Positions 1-7,358 of a DNA stretch of 11,072 bases are shown piece after piece (positions within the stretch are counted from its first letter, which is position 1; each line of letters opens with the position of its first letter). The translations under genes and the position numbers were made by a program. Location of the stretch: the NCBI RefSeq assembly GCF_030161255.1, contig NZ_BSPX01000101.1, positions 1 through 11,072 of the forward strand. The letters run 5' to 3'. Under the pieces are notes generated by a model. That model did no database searches, was not told where the DNA came from, and saw nothing but the letters and a program-made list of their open reading frames with translations. This stretch comes from Zoogloea oryzae. GTDB lineage: Bacteria > Pseudomonadota > Gammaproteobacteria > Burkholderiales > Rhodocyclaceae.

Positions 1-1
1 G

Positions 2-619
2 GCCCTCGCCCGCTGGCAGACCACCCTGCGGCAAGAGCTGGCCGGCGTCGATGCCGGCGTGAGCCTCGCCCACACCCCCGCCAGCGCCGACGCGGTGCTC
101 ACCCCGGCCGAGCAGTCGGTGTGGCTCGCCAGCCTGCACGCCGCGCCCCACGGGGTGCGCCGCCAGAGCCTGGCGGTGCCGGGCGTGGTGGAAACCTCCA
201 ACAACCTGGGCATGGCGAGCATCGGGCCCGACGGCGGCAGCTGCAACTTCATGGTGCGCTCGCTGATCGACAGCGGCAGCGAGGCGCTGGCCGACGAGAT
301 CGTCAGCCTGTTCGCGCTGTCCGGCACCGCCGCCGGCAAGTCCGGCCATTACCCGGGCTGGGCGCCCAATCCGGCGTCGCCGCTGCTGGCCCGCTGCCAG
401 CGGGTCTATGCGCGGGATTTCGGCGGCGAGTCGGTGGTGAAGGTGGTGCATGCCGGGCTGGAGTGCGGGATCATCGGCGCCAAGTATCCGGGGATGGACA
501 CCGTCTCCTTCGGCCCCACCATCCGCGGCGCCCACGCACCGGGAGAGCGGGTCGAGATCGAGGCGGTCGGCAAGGTGTGGCAGCTGCTCACCGCCATCCT
601 GGCCGACATCGCCGCCTGA
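2..619 (+). CDS. pepD: Aminoacyl-histidine dipeptidase PepD (M20 family), C-terminal part
   Basis: Cytosolic zinc-dependent dipeptidase that hydrolyses Xaa-His and other dipeptides, recycling amino acids. The frame is open from base 2, so the start and the first metal-binding half lie outside the window; 205 residues remain of a family usually near 485. Visible PepD signatures are GVVETSNNLG (about 188-217), the RSLIDSG segment (about 257-277), the YPGW motif (about 350-361), the HAGLEC box with its conserved Glu (449-466), and SFGPTIRGAHAPGERV (about 506-553), which carries the conserved C-terminal His. These match what I recall of the E. coli PepD C-terminus almost block for block. A GTG at 59 is an internal codon, not the start. 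The next gene begins 7 bp after the TGA, so the two may be co-transcribed, although their functions show no obvious link. Identification is very secure; the symbol is by homology. Confidence 0.95.
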   Translation, partial: ALARWQTTLRQELAGVDAGVSLAHTPASADAVLTPAEQSVWLASLHAAPHGVRRQSLAVPGVVETSNNLGMASIGPDGGSCNFMVRSLIDSGSEALADEIVSLFALSGTAAGKSGHYPGWAPNPASPLLARCQRVYARDFGGESVVKVVHAGLECGIIGAKYPGMDTVSFGPTIRGAHAPGERVEIEAVGKVWQLLTAILADIAA

Positions 620-626
620 GCCCGAC

Positions 627-1793
627 ATGATCCGCCGCCTTGCGCTGCTCTGCGCCCTCCTCGCCAGCACCAGCGCTGCCGGCAGGGGCGATGGCTACGT
701 GACCGGCGGCGAGTGCGCCGGCCTGCCGGCGGTGCCCCTCAAGGTGGCCAAGGGTTTCTGCGTGGGGCTGGCCGCCACCAGGCTGGGCTTTCCCCGGGGC
801 GTGCTGCCGCTGGCGGATGGCCGTGTGCTGGTGGCCGACCTGGGCCGCTGGGATGCGGGCGCCGGGCGGCTGCTGATGCTCACGCCCCGCCCCGGCGGCT
901 TCGACGTAAAGCCGATCCTCACCAAGCTCGACCGCCCCAACGGCCTGCAGGCCGGGCCGGACGGCGCGGTGTACATCGCCGAGGCCAGCCGCATCTCGCG
1001 GGTCCGCCTCGACCGCTCGCCGCCGGTGCTGGAGCCGGTCATCATCAACCTGCCAGCCAGCGGGCGGCATCCGCTCAAGCAGTTCGTGTTCGGCCCCGAT
1101 GGCGCGATCTACGTGAACATCGGCAGCACCTCGGACCACTGCGAGGACGGCCCCGCTGGCAAGCCGTGCCCCGAGGCCGAGCGCCCCGACGCCGGCTCGG
1201 CTATCTGGCGCTACAAGTTTGAAAACGGCCGCTGGACGGTGACCGCCTTCGCCCGCGGCCTGCGCAATTCGATGGCCCTCGCCTTTGGGCCGGACGGCAC
1301 CCTGTGGCAGGGCGAGAACAGCCGCGACGTGCTGCCGGGCAATGTCGTTTCCGACACCCGACCGGCGGACGAGCTCAACCGCGTGCGCGCCGGCGGCCAC
1401 TACGGCTGGCCCTACTGCACCGGGCTCGACGCCTTCGACCCGGCCTTCGGCAGCGGCGACTGCAGCCGCTACGCCAGGCCCGAGCGCCTGCTGCCGCCCC
1501 ACTCGGCGCCCCTGGGGATGACGTTCTACGACGGCCCCGGCGTACCCACCGCGTGGCGCGGCAGTCTGGTGATCGGCCTCCACGGCTATCGTCGGCTGGG
1601 GCACCGGATCGTGGCCTACCGCTTCGACAAGGCTGGCCAGCCTGCCCGCAATTTCGACGTGCTGGTGGAAGGCTGGGAACGCAGCGCCAGCCACCCCATG
1701 GGCGCGCCCACCGACATCAAGGCCGATACCCGCGGCCGGCTGTGGGTGACGGAAGACCGCAACGGCACCCTGCTGATGCTGAGTCCCAACTGA
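627..1793 (+). CDS. Exported PQQ-dependent sugar/sorbosone dehydrogenase-like protein
   Basis: A 388-residue protein of the soluble glucose/sorbosone dehydrogenase fold, a six-bladed propeller that in characterised members uses PQQ and calcium to oxidise sugars in the periplasm. The first 18 or so residues (MIRRLALLCALLASTSAA) form a signal peptide. Family marks: repeated FGPDG blade turns (155-159, 220-224), His148 before the second blade motif at the position of the sGDH catalytic His, Arg213-Asn214 before ALAF (the RNPQGLAF site in sGDH), and DELN (248-251) followed by GGHYGWP (256-262), the calcium/PQQ-side loop. Mature Cys residues at 30, 45, 172, 181, 264 and 279 could form disulfides in the periplasm. 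The ATG at 627 was chosen because it gives the signal peptide; a longer in-frame start at 450 would overlap pepD. No strong ribosome binding site is visible, so coupling to pepD translation is plausible. Substrate unknown; some family members may not bind PQQ. Confidence 0.85.
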   Translation: MIRRLALLCALLASTSAAGRGDGYVTGGECAGLPAVPLKVAKGFCVGLAATRLGFPRGVLPLADGRVLVADLGRWDAGAGRLLMLTPRPGGFDVKPILTKLDRPNGLQAGPDGAVYIAEASRISRVRLDRSPPVLEPVIINLPASGRHPLKQFVFGPDGAIYVNIGSTSDHCEDGPAGKPCPEAERPDAGSAIWRYKFENGRWTVTAFARGLRNSMALAFGPDGTLWQGENSRDVLPGNVVSDTRPADELNRVRAGGHYGWPYCTGLDAFDPAFGSGDCSRYARPERLLPPHSAPLGMTFYDGPGVPTAWRGSLVIGLHGYRRLGHRIVAYRFDKAGQPARNFDVLVEGWERSASHPMGAPTDIKADTRGRLWVTEDRNGTLLMLSPN

Positions 1794-1798
1794 AACCC

Positions 1799-1828
1799 GG
1801 GCGCCGCGGCATCCACACCACGGCGCCC
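1799..1828. terminator. GC-rich hairpin between convergent genes, possible bidirectional terminator
   Basis: A perfect 8-bp inverted repeat (gggcgccg at 1799-1806, cggcgccc at 1821-1828) with a 14-nt loop sits in the 45-bp gap between the stop of the sugar dehydrogenase-like gene and the stop of the aldehyde dehydrogenase gene. No real T-run follows on either strand (a GGGTTT follows on the - strand), so it is not a textbook intrinsic terminator. Its position makes a terminator or mRNA 3'-end stabiliser role likely. Confidence 0.5.
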
Positions 1829-1838
1829 AGCTCCGCGC

Positions 1839-3341
<1,503 letters not shown>

Positions 3342-3383
3342 GGGCTTGTCTCCTTCATGGTTTTTGTGAGTGAAGCGGTGCCT

Positions 3384-3401
3384 GCCAGGCCGAAGCCCGG
3401 C
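3384..3401 (-). terminator. UUCG-tetraloop hairpin upstream of the aldehyde dehydrogenase
   Basis: Read on the - strand this is a 7-bp stem (gccgggc / gcctggc, one G-U pair) closed by a TTCG tetraloop, an unusually stable RNA hairpin. It lies in the 123-bp gap after the TerB-like gene and about 30 nt before the aldehyde dehydrogenase ribosome binding site. No U-tract follows. It could be a terminator ending the upstream operon, a processing or stability element, or part of a leader. Confidence 0.4.
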
Positions 3402-3409
3402 ATGCGGTG

Positions 3410-3431
3410 CGGCAATCTGGGCGGATTGCCG
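3410..3431. repeat. 8-bp inverted repeat in the gap before the aldehyde dehydrogenase
   Basis: cggcaatc (3410-3417) and gattgccg (3424-3431) form a perfect palindrome with a 6-bp centre. This is the size and form of a dimeric regulator operator, but it could equally be an RNA hairpin working with the neighbouring tetraloop hairpin. It is the more AT-containing of the two palindromes in this gap. No convincing -35/-10 or sigma-54 promoter was found near it. Confidence 0.4.
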
Positions 3432-3464
3432 GGGTTGGAATCGGGGGTTTTGGCGGAAGCGGGA

Positions 3465-3944
3465 TCAGGTCTCGCCGGGCTCGCCGCGCAGCACGCCGGA
3501 GCGGGCGCTGGCGGCGGCGCGGGCCAGGGCCACGGCGTCCTCATCCAGCTCCAGCTGGCGGGCGAGGCGGCTCATCAGTCGGCCTTCGAGCTTTTCCAGG
3601 CCGTCGGCGTAGGCCACCTCCCACAGCATGGTGAGGATCTCCTGGCGCTCCTCGGGGCCGAAGCCGACGCGCACCGCCTCGGCAAACTCCCAGTCGTCGA
3701 GCGCCTCGGCGTAGCGCACCTCGGCCACGGCGACGAGCTCGTCGACGCGCTCCCGGGGCAGGTGGAAGTGCTCCATCAGCAGGCGCTTGACGGCCTGGTG
3801 CTCAGCCTCGGAGGCCACGCGATCCACGTACATGGTTTCCAGCAGCAGGGCCGCCACGGCGATCAAGCGGCGCTCGAAGGGGCCGCGCTCGACGGCCTCC
3901 GCCAGCAGCTCGCCGCGTAGCAGGCCAATCAATCTTTCCAGCAT
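3465..3944 (-). CDS. TerB-like helical protein, function unknown
   Basis: A 159-residue, highly charged, predicted all-helical cytosolic protein without signal peptide or membrane segment. Two similar halves are visible: residues 31-56 (AALLLETMYVDRVASEAEH and on to RLL) and 107-133 (LWEVAYADGLEKLEGRLMSR and on). Both follow the TerB pattern of a helix ending in an Asp-containing turn (VDR, ADG) followed by an acidic helix. TerB domains occur in tellurite-resistance and stress proteins and are proposed to bind metal or act as signalling adaptors; no ter gene partners are present here, so tellurite resistance should not be inferred. The ATG at 3944 is chosen because GGAGA lies about 8 nt upstream and it begins 16 bp after the YCF48-like stop; a longer frame to 4031 would overlap that gene. 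Likely the sixth gene of the operon. Family assignment rests on pattern recognition only. Confidence 0.75.
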   Translation of the reverse strand: MLERLIGLLRGELLAEAVERGPFERRLIAVAALLLETMYVDRVASEAEHQAVKRLLMEHFHLPRERVDELVAVAEVRYAEALDDWEFAEAVRVGFGPEERQEILTMLWEVAYADGLEKLEGRLMSRLARQLELDEDAVALARAAASARSGVLRGEPGET

Positions 3945-3960
3945 GGTTGGGTCTCCGAAG

Positions 3961-4923
3961 TCATTGGGCGACGTGTTCGCGCAGCAGGCCGTTCTGGCCG
4001 AGCAGCACCACGGCCTTGCCGGCGGTGGCAACGGCGGCGAGGTTCTGGCGGTCGTCGCGAATGTGGGTGACGAGCTTGCCGTCGCGGGACGTGACCACCG
4101 CGCCGCCGGTGCCCACCAGCAGCAGGCTGCCGTCGTCCCGCTCGACGCCGCCGGTAAGGGCCTGGGTGGTGCCGGTGTCCAGCACCTGCCAGTGGGTGCC
4201 GCCGTCCATGCTCTCGAGCACCCGGCCGCTCATGCCCAGCAGCAGCAGGTGGCCATCGCGCCGGGCCAGCCCGCCCCACAGGGATCCGGTGACGCCGGTG
4301 TTGAGGCGCTCCCAGTGCCCGCCTCCGTCGCGGGAGCGGAAGGCTGAACCGCTCTCGCCGGCGGCGATCAGCGCACCGTCGGGCGCCGCGAAGAGGTGGT
4401 TGAGGTGCAGATCGGCGTCGCGCCCCTCGCCCACCTTCATCGGCTGCCAGCTGCGGCCGCCGTCGGCGGTGGAAAGCGCCGTGCCGTAGGCGCCAACCAC
4501 GTAGCCGTGGGTGGCGTCGGTGAAATGCACGCCCAGCAGCACCGGCTTGCCTTCCACCACTTGCTGGAGCGTCCAGTTTTCGCCGCCGTCGGTGGTGGCG
4601 AGGATCACCCCGCCGTGGCCCACCGCCCAGCCGTTCTTCGGGTCGGCAAAGCTCACCGCGGTGAGCAGGCCGCTCACGGGCACGCTGGCGGCCTGCTGCC
4701 AGGTCTCGCCGCCGTCGGCGGAGCGCACCACGGTGCCAAAATCGCCCACCGCCACCAGCGTGGTGCCGGCGCGGGTGACGGCCACCAGCCCGGCCCGGCT
4801 GGCGAGGCGGGCCTTCATGGCAGGGGTTTCGCCGGCCGGGCGGCTTTCGGCGGCGGTCACCAGCACCGCGCCGGCGGCAAGGCTGGCGGCCAGCAGCAGG
4901 GTCATCGTTGTCTTGAGTTTCAT
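3961..4923 (-). CDS. YCF48-like exported seven-repeat beta-propeller protein
   Basis: A 320-residue protein with an N-terminal signal peptide (hydrophobic stretch about residues 6-24, likely cut near AAES). The mature part is built from seven repeats with a G-x-x-G turn at Gly60, 102, 144, 189, 230, 271 and 309. The first five are followed by an Asp-box, S/T-x-D-G-G-x-x-W (for example SADGGETW 68-75, TTDGGENW 110-117, SMDGGTHW 238-245); the sixth is degenerate and the seventh has none. This is the layout of YCF48/HCF136 propellers, which in phototrophs assist photosystem II assembly. Here no photosynthesis gene is present, so a periplasmic assembly or scaffold role for the adjacent RND transporter is more plausible (inference). 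The start follows the RND stop by 11 bp with GGAGA in the gap, so translation is probably coupled. A sialidase/BNR hydrolase is an alternative label, but no catalytic signature was seen. Confidence 0.88.
   Translation of the reverse strand: MKLKTTMTLLLAASLAAGAVLVTAAESRPAGETPAMKARLASRAGLVAVTRAGTTLVAVGDFGTVVRSADGGETWQQAASVPVSGLLTAVSFADPKNGWAVGHGGVILATTDGGENWTLQQVVEGKPVLLGVHFTDATHGYVVGAYGTALSTADGGRSWQPMKVGEGRDADLHLNHLFAAPDGALIAAGESGSAFRSRDGGGHWERLNTGVTGSLWGGLARRDGHLLLLGMSGRVLESMDGGTHWQVLDTGTTQALTGGVERDDGSLLLVGTGGAVVTSRDGKLVTHIRDDRQNLAAVATAGKAVVLLGQNGLLREHVAQ
3988..4746 (-). repeat. Seven protein-level propeller repeats inside the YCF48-like gene
   Basis: The repeat unit, measured between the conserved Gly residues, is 42, 42, 45, 41, 41 and 38 codons. 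At DNA level the Asp-box segments (4699-4722, 4573-4596, 4447-4470, 4312-4335, 4189-4212) share a gccgccgtc-like core on the + strand, but the rest of each unit has diverged. This is therefore an old internal duplication, not a recent DNA repeat. Confidence 0.8.
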
Positions 4924-4934
4924 GGGCGTCTCCG

Positions 4935-7298
4935 TCAGTGCATCATCAGCGGCGCCCGGACCGGCCCGCGGCGGGGGACCAGGACGTCGATCATCACGGC
5001 CAGGGCCGGCAGCAGGGTGATGGCCATGATCATGTTCACCATGAACATGAAGGTCAGCAGCATCCCCATGTCGGCCTGGAACTTGAGGGCCGAGAACGAC
5101 CAGGTGGCCACGCCCACCGACAGGGTGACGGCGGTGAACACCGTCGCCACACCCACCTCGCGCAGGGCCTGCTTGAAGGCGGTGACGATGTCCTCGCCGT
5201 GGGAGAGGTGCATCTGCAGGCGGTTGTAGATGTAGAAGGCGTAATCCACGCCGATGCCCACCGCCAGCACCATCACCGGCAACGTCGCCACCGTGAGGCC
5301 GATATCCAGCGACTTCATGAACCAGTAGCCCAGGAAGGTGGCCAGGGTGAGCGGCACGCAGCAGGCGATCATGGCCCGCCAGTCGCGATACACCAGGAAC
5401 ACCAGCACCAGAATGGTGGCGTACACATAGAGCATCATCGGCAGCTCGGAATGCTCGACCACCTCGTTGGTCGCGGCCTGCACGCCGGCGTTGCCACTGG
5501 CGAGGCGCACCGTGACGCCGGCAAACGGGTTGGCGTCGCGGTACTGCTTCACCGCGGCCACCACCTCCTTGATGGTGCTGGCCTTGTGGTCGGCGAGGTA
5601 GAGGTTGACCGGCAGCAGCGTGCATTCGGCGTTGTAGAGGCGCAGCCCCTCCGGCACCTGGCGCACGGCTTCGCCGAGGGTGAGTTCCTCTTGCGGCAGC
5701 GAGGCCCACTTGGGGTTGCCCTCATTCACGCCCGAGGCCGCCAGCTTGGTGAGCGTGGGCAGCGACTGGGCCGACAGCACGCCGGGCACGTTGGTGAGGT
5801 ACCACGTCAGCCGATCCACATAGGCCATCACCTCGTGCTGGTAGCAGCCGTCCTTGGGTGTCTCGACCACGACCGTGAGCATGTCGAGGCCGAGCCCGAA
5901 GCGGCTCACAACGGCCTCCACGTCCTGGTTGTAGCGGGAGTCGTTGTGCAGCTCTGGCGCGCCGGGCAGCACGTGGCCCACGTGGCGGCCCTGGCTCTGC
6001 CACACCGCCACCACCAGCAGCCCGAGGCACACCAGGGTGCCGACGAAGGCGTTGCGCGGGCTGGCAATATGCACGCCGAGGGCCGCCATCAGCCGGTTGC
6101 GCATGCCCTCCACCTTGCTCGCCCGAGCCACGAAGCGCCCGTCGAAGCTGAAGAAGCTGGCCAGCACCGGCAGCATGATGAGGTTGGTGACGATCTTGTA
6201 GGCCACGCCCACCGACGCGGTGATGGCCAGCTCGCGGATCATCGGGATCGGCACCAGCACCAGCGTGGCAAAGCCCACGAAGGCGGTGATCAGCGCCAGC
6301 GTGCCCGGCACCAAGAGGCCGGTGAAGCTGCGGGTGGCGGCGGTGAAACCATCGGCACCGTTGATGACCTCCTTGGCGATGTAGTTCACCTGCTGGATGC
6401 CGTGGGAGACGCCGATGGCGAACACCAGGAAAGGCACCAGCACCGCCAGCGGGTCGAGCCCGAAGCCCAGCAGCGTGATGGTGCCGAACTGCCACACCAC
6501 CGACACCAGCGAGCTCGCCAGCGGCAGGAAGGTGAGCACCCACGAGCGGGTGTACCAGTACACCGCGCCGGCAGTCAGCAAGAAGGCCAGGGCGAAGAAC
6601 TCGACGACGCTGGTGGCGCCCTCGGAGATGTCGCCCATCTGCTTGGCGAAGCCGATGATGCGGATGTTGGTGTCGGCGTCGGCAAACTTGTCTCGCACCT
6701 CGGCCTCGAGCTTGCGGCTGAAGTCGAAGTAGTCGAGCCGCTTGCCGGTGGCCGGGCCGGGGTCGGCCAGCTCGGCCACCACCATCGCGCCGGAGCCGTC
6801 GTTGGCCACCAGGCTGCCCATGAAGCCGCCGATGATGGTGCGCTCACGGATGCCGGCGATGTTGTCCGGGGTGAGGGATTTCACCGTCACGTCGCCGCCG
6901 ATCACGTCCTCGGCCTTCATGCCTTCCTCGGTGATCTGCACCGCCCGGGTGTTGGGCGTCCACAGGGAGGTGACCGTGCGGCGATCGACGCCGGGCATGA
7001 AGAACAGCGCCTGGGTGACGTCGTAGAGTTTGGTGAGGGCCTTCTCGTTCCAGATGTCGCCCTTCTTCGATTCGACCACCACGATGATGCGGTTGGCGCC
7101 GAAGAGGACGTCCCGGTACTGGTTGAAGGTCTGGATGTATTCGTGGTCCTGCGGCAGCTGCTTGTCGAAGCCGGCCGACATCCTGAGCTGTGCGGCGAAC
7201 ACCCCCATCAGGGCGGTGAAGGCCAGCAGCACGCCCAGGGTCAGCAGCCGGTGTCCGAAGAAGAAGCGCTGCAGGCCGATGACCAGTTTCTCGATCAT
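4935..7298 (-). CDS. RND/MMPL-family inner-membrane transporter
   Basis: A 787-residue proton-driven RND transporter of the MMPL/HAE3-like type, shorter than the roughly 1040 residues of AcrB-type pumps. Layout: TM1 about 18-36, periplasmic loop 37-228, TM2-TM6 about 229-383, TM7 about 417-434, second periplasmic loop 435-618, TM8-TM12 about 619-773. TM10 carries GIGVDYAF (681-688) with Asp685, the expected proton-relay acid; the equivalent TM4 site reads GVSHG (296-300), with Ser298-His299 in its place. Related transporters move lipids, hopanoids or other hydrophobic molecules. No adaptor protein gene lies nearby; instead DUF1329, DUF1302 and YCF48-like genes flank it. The start is supported by AGGAAA about 7 nt upstream; a strong hairpin lies just before that site. 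Substrate and direction of transport are not readable from sequence. Confidence 0.94.
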   Translation of the reverse strand: MIEKLVIGLQRFFFGHRLLTLGVLLAFTALMGVFAAQLRMSAGFDKQLPQDHEYIQTFNQYRDVLFGANRIIVVVESKKGDIWNEKALTKLYDVTQALFFMPGVDRRTVTSLWTPNTRAVQITEEGMKAEDVIGGDVTVKSLTPDNIAGIRERTIIGGFMGSLVANDGSGAMVVAELADPGPATGKRLDYFDFSRKLEAEVRDKFADADTNIRIIGFAKQMGDISEGATSVVEFFALAFLLTAGAVYWYTRSWVLTFLPLASSLVSVVWQFGTITLLGFGLDPLAVLVPFLVFAIGVSHGIQQVNYIAKEVINGADGFTAATRSFTGLLVPGTLALITAFVGFATLVLVPIPMIRELAITASVGVAYKIVTNLIMLPVLASFFSFDGRFVARASKVEGMRNRLMAALGVHIASPRNAFVGTLVCLGLLVVAVWQSQGRHVGHVLPGAPELHNDSRYNQDVEAVVSRFGLGLDMLTVVVETPKDGCYQHEVMAYVDRLTWYLTNVPGVLSAQSLPTLTKLAASGVNEGNPKWASLPQEELTLGEAVRQVPEGLRLYNAECTLLPVNLYLADHKASTIKEVVAAVKQYRDANPFAGVTVRLASGNAGVQAATNEVVEHSELPMMLYVYATILVLVFLVYRDWRAMIACCVPLTLATFLGYWFMKSLDIGLTVATLPVMVLAVGIGVDYAFYIYNRLQMHLSHGEDIVTAFKQALREVGVATVFTAVTLSVGVATWSFSALKFQADMGMLLTFMFMVNMIMAITLLPALAVMIDVLVPRRGPVRAPLMMH

Positions 7299-7316
7299 GT
7301 TGGGGTTTCCTGTCTG

Positions 7317-7351
7317 GGCCAGGGGCGCGGTGCGTGGCCGCGCCCCTGGCC
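7317..7351 (-). other. Perfect 14-bp intercistronic hairpin between DUF1302 and RND genes
   Basis: ggccaggggcgcgg (7317-7330) and its exact complement (7338-7351) flank a 7-nt loop, filling most of the 60-bp gap. Eight bases separate the DUF1302 stop from the stem, and the RND ribosome binding site (AGGAAA) begins about 6 nt after it on the transcript. No U-run follows, so it is probably not a full terminator. It may stabilise the upstream outer-membrane-protein message or lower expression of the downstream pump genes (inference). It is the strongest inverted repeat I found in the window. Confidence 0.65.
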
Positions 7352-7358
7352 TTGCGGG

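Noticed and set aside
450..626. Longer start for the sugar dehydrogenase-like gene
   Set aside because: It would overlap the pepD coding sequence and place a Ser/Pro/Arg-rich stretch before the signal peptide. The ATG at 627 is far better.
3342..3464. Possible sigma-54 promoter (TGGCAG...GC) before the aldehyde dehydrogenase
   Set aside because: The spacing between the GG and GC elements is about 9 instead of the required 12 from first G to GC, and the TTGC part is absent.
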